The position numbers were made by a program, and so were the translations under genes. Source: Gammaproteobacteria bacterium (lineage in GTDB: Bacteria > Pseudomonadota > Gammaproteobacteria > Pseudomonadales > Cellvibrionaceae). From it: a DNA stretch of 17,958 bases. This document shows positions 16,020 to 17,958 of the stretch, piece by piece. Every line of letters begins with the position of its first letter. The stretch's first letter is position 1. The stretch spans positions 1 through 17,958 of the forward strand of contig JAGKWY010000116.1 in the NCBI GenBank assembly GCA_021151625.1, written 5' to 3'. The notes beneath the pieces are model-generated. The model searched no databases, was not told the DNA's origin, and was given only the letters and a program-made list of their open reading frames with translations.

Positions 16020-17666
16020 ATGCGTATATCCAACTACTATGTCATCTTCTGTTTGTTTTTTTTATTTCCTCTTGCGCAACCCGGTTATGCAAAACCTGAA
16101 TGCACCCCACATTTGGGCAATGCCTATTTACGTCATTGCCAAACATGGGCGACGAGCATTGAAGACCAGCGCAAAGCCGATTTGGGTAATGGCTATTTTT
16201 TAAATCCCATTATGGCAGGTGATCATCCGGACCCGAGCGTGCTTAAGGACGGCGATGATTACTACATGACCTTTTCGTCGTTCGAGGCCTACCCCGCACT
16301 AACGATCTGGCACTCCAAAGATTTGGTGAACTGGCAACCTATCGGCCCCGCGTTAACTAAATATATTGGTAGCATCTGGGCGCCGGAGCTGACCAAACAC
16401 AATGACCGCTACTACCTGTACATTCCCGCAAAATTACCCGGCAATAACAATATCTATGTCATCTGGGCCGATAATATTCGCGGCCCCTGGTCAGAACCGG
16501 TTGCACTGAATAATGATCGCATCGACCCCGGCCATATTGTTGGTGAAGACGGCAAACGCTATTTATTTTTATCCCACGGTGATCGCGTACAACTTAGCGA
16601 TGATGGTTTAAAAATTCAGGGCGAGATGAAGCACGTTTATGATGGCTGGCAATACCCGGAAGAGTGGGATGTAGAAAGTTTTGCGCAGGAAGGTCCCAAG
16701 ATGATGAAACACGGCGAGTATTTTTATATGACGCTCGCACTCGGCGGCACCGCCGGCCCACCCACTGGCCATATGGTTGTGTCTGCGCGCTCCAAATCCA
16801 TTCACGGCCCCTGGGAAAACTCACCCTACAATCCAATTATTCGCACGCAATCTGCCGCCGAAAAATGGTGGTCAAAGGGCCACGCAACCTTGGTGGAAGG
16901 CCCACTCAGCAGCGAGCAAAAACCTGACTGGCACATGATGTACCACGCCTACGAAAATGGCTTTCATACACTCGGCCGCCAGGCGATGATGGAACCGATT
17001 GAATGGACTAGTGATGGCTGGTTTAAAGCCAAAGATGTTGATGTCGGCAAACCTATTCGCAAACCAAAATATCACGCGCGCAGTGAGGAAAAAATAATTC
17101 ACGGCATGGCGCTGTCCGATAATTTTTCCACCAATAAATTTGGCATTCAGTGGAGTTTTTTTCGCGGTGACATCACTGAAAACCAACGTGTAACCTATCG
17201 CAATAACACGCTCGAATTAACCGCCAAAGGTACTTCACCGGCGGATACATCCCCGCTCACTTATTTAGTGGGTGACCAGGCTTATCAATTCGAAGTGGAT
17301 ATGGACATTGACCCGGAAGCACAGGGCGGTGCTCTTTTATTTTATAACGATAAACTCTACGCCGGAGTGGGCATTAATAAAAATGGCATGGTGTTGCATC
17401 GCTATGGTATGGATCAACGCACCACACCCAAACCGGCGGGAATGAATAATAAATTGCGAATTCGCGTCACCAACAATCGCCACATACTCACTATTCACAC
17501 CAGCACCGACACCGGAAAAACCTGGGTGAAATACGGAGTGCAAATGGATGTATCCGGCTATCACCACAATGTCGCTTACGGCTTTATGAGTTTGCGCCCG
17601 GCAATTTATGCAGCAGGGAAAGGCAAGGTGCGCTTTAGCAATCTGGTATATCGCGCCTTGCCATAA
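16020..17666 (+). CDS. Secreted GH43 glycoside hydrolase with C-terminal beta-sandwich
   Basis: A 548-residue protein from the ATG at 16020, which opens a signal peptide ending near Ala24 (GYA|K). A TTG at 15975 would add 15 residues before it and is not preferred. Residues about 60-350 are a five-bladed GH43 propeller. The catalytic base is Asp71 in HPDPSV, the pKa-modulating Asp169 lies in IDPGHI, and the acid Glu224 in AQEGPKM. IWAPELTKHNDRYYLY is also typical. The last ~190 residues (from about NFSTNKFGIQW) form a concanavalin-like beta-sandwich as in many GH43 subfamilies. Inverting enzymes of this family act as arabinofuranosidases, xylosidases or galactan exo-enzymes; subfamily and substrate cannot be fixed by eye. 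In this setting removal of arabinose from arabinogalactan is plausible. AAGAGAG about 11 bases upstream is a loose ribosome site. Confidence 0.92.
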   Translation: MRISNYYVIFCLFFLFPLAQPGYAKPECTPHLGNAYLRHCQTWATSIEDQRKADLGNGYFLNPIMAGDHPDPSVLKDGDDYYMTFSSFEAYPALTIWHSKDLVNWQPIGPALTKYIGSIWAPELTKHNDRYYLYIPAKLPGNNNIYVIWADNIRGPWSEPVALNNDRIDPGHIVGEDGKRYLFLSHGDRVQLSDDGLKIQGEMKHVYDGWQYPEEWDVESFAQEGPKMMKHGEYFYMTLALGGTAGPPTGHMVVSARSKSIHGPWENSPYNPIIRTQSAAEKWWSKGHATLVEGPLSSEQKPDWHMMYHAYENGFHTLGRQAMMEPIEWTSDGWFKAKDVDVGKPIRKPKYHARSEEKIIHGMALSDNFSTNKFGIQWSFFRGDITENQRVTYRNNTLELTAKGTSPADTSPLTYLVGDQAYQFEVDMDIDPEAQGGALLFYNDKLYAGVGINKNGMVLHRYGMDQRTTPKPAGMNNKLRIRVTNNRHILTIHTSTDTGKTWVKYGVQMDVSGYHHNVAYGFMSLRPAIYAAGKGKVRFSNLVYRALP

Positions 17667-17727
17667 ACAATCCCGTTTATTAATGCTTGCAGAATCAATT
17701 TTATCCTTTGATAAAACATAGCTAGAA

Positions 17728-17754
17728 TCAAGTTGCCCATATTGGGCAACTTGA
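17728..17754. terminator. Perfect 12-bp hairpin after the GH43 gene
   Basis: TCAAGTTGCCCA (17728-17739) pairs exactly with TGGGCAACTTGA (17743-17754) around TAT. It has no T-run. It could end the GH43 transcript, or be an operator for the next gene, since its core TTGCCC...GGGCAA resembles the TTGCC/GGCAA dyad at 15932-15942. Confidence 0.55.
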
Positions 17755-17755
17755 A

Positions 17756-17785
17756 TAAGTGAAAGTTAGTAACGGATTTCACTTA
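17756..17785 (+). promoter_or_regulatory. Second adjacent dyad in the leader of the last gene
   Basis: TAAGTGAAA (17756-17764) and TTTCACTTA (17777-17785) are exact reverse complements with 12 bases between, one base after the previous hairpin and 29 bases before the next ATG. It may be a leader hairpin or an operator. Confidence 0.45.
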
Positions 17786-17814
17786 CCCAGCATTATTATT
17801 TACAGGATATAAAT

Positions 17815-17958
17815 ATGATTTTTAAAAAGGTTTTTATTGTTGCCAGCGCGCTTATCGGCATGAGCATTAGCTTTCAATCAACTGCACAGCAAGACATGCC
17901 GCCAACACTGCCAATTTTTCCCCAAAGTGGTGAATACCTTGACGTGCAAGAGTTTGAT
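17815..17958 (+). CDS. Start of an exported protein (cut by the window edge)
   Basis: The ATG at 17815 follows AGGA (17804-17807) by 7 bases. The first 48 codons show a clear Sec signal peptide (Lys4-Lys5, then a hydrophobic core, cleavage near STA|Q at residue 24). The mature start is Pro-rich (MPPTLPIFPQSGEYLDV). Not enough remains to name the family. Its place after GH43 suggests another extracellular polysaccharide-acting or binding protein, which is an inference from position. Confidence 0.8.
   Translation, partial: MIFKKVFIVASALIGMSISFQSTAQQDMPPTLPIFPQSGEYLDVQEFD

Noticed and set aside
1..17958. CRISPR arrays, insertion sequences, tRNA or rRNA genes
   Set aside because: No regular repeat-spacer pattern, transposase, terminal inverted repeats with target duplications, or RNA gene signatures were seen.

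Overview
The window looks like an accessory carbohydrate-use region of a saprophytic Gammaproteobacterium. The best guess is Cellvibrio or another Cellvibrionaceae. That guess rests on the gene mix: a TonB-dependent receptor beside secreted GH53, GH2 and GH43 enzymes and a galactose pathway, with galT/galK very close to the enterobacterial proteins. It also rests on a GH53 enzyme whose catalytic glutamates (163 and 272) sit two residues from those reported for the Cellvibrio galactanase A (161 and 270). The genus is inferred, not proven.

Layout. Bases 1-42 are the last codons of an upstream gene, followed closely by a MASE1-PAS-HisKA-HATPase-REC hybrid sensor kinase (56-2794), probably a separate signalling unit. 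A galactan/galactose block runs from 2920 to about 11551, all on the + strand: galT, galK, a TonB-dependent receptor, a UUCG-loop terminator, a GH53 endo-beta-1,4-galactanase, and a lipoprotein GH2 beta-galactosidase. The GH2 gene appears broken: the reading frame stops at 11214, and the normal C-terminal domain resumes in another frame at about 11201-11551, with an intervening stretch missing. A hairpin at 11558-11580 separates this block from a convergent ToxR/CadC-type membrane regulator on the minus strand (11582-13450). Divergent from the regulator is a secreted SUMF1/FGE-fold protein (13707-14780) without the catalytic cysteines of true formylglycine-generating enzymes. After a 473-base gap come a five-helix membrane protein of unknown function (15254-15844), a secreted GH43 hydrolase (16020-17666), and the start of another exported protein cut by the window edge (17815 onward).

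How it fits together. GH53 would cut beta-1,4-galactan (pectic arabinogalactan I) outside the cell or in the periplasm. The TonB-dependent receptor would import the galacto-oligosaccharides, the GH2 lipoprotein would release galactose, and GalK and GalT would feed it into the Leloir pathway. GH43 could remove arabinose or other side chains. An inner-membrane galactose transporter, galM and galE are not in the window. Regulatory candidates include a 17-base AT-rich motif shared by the galT and receptor upstream regions (14 of 17 identical), a direct repeat ahead of the receptor promoter, and TTGCC/GGCAA dyads ahead of the GH43 gene and the last gene.
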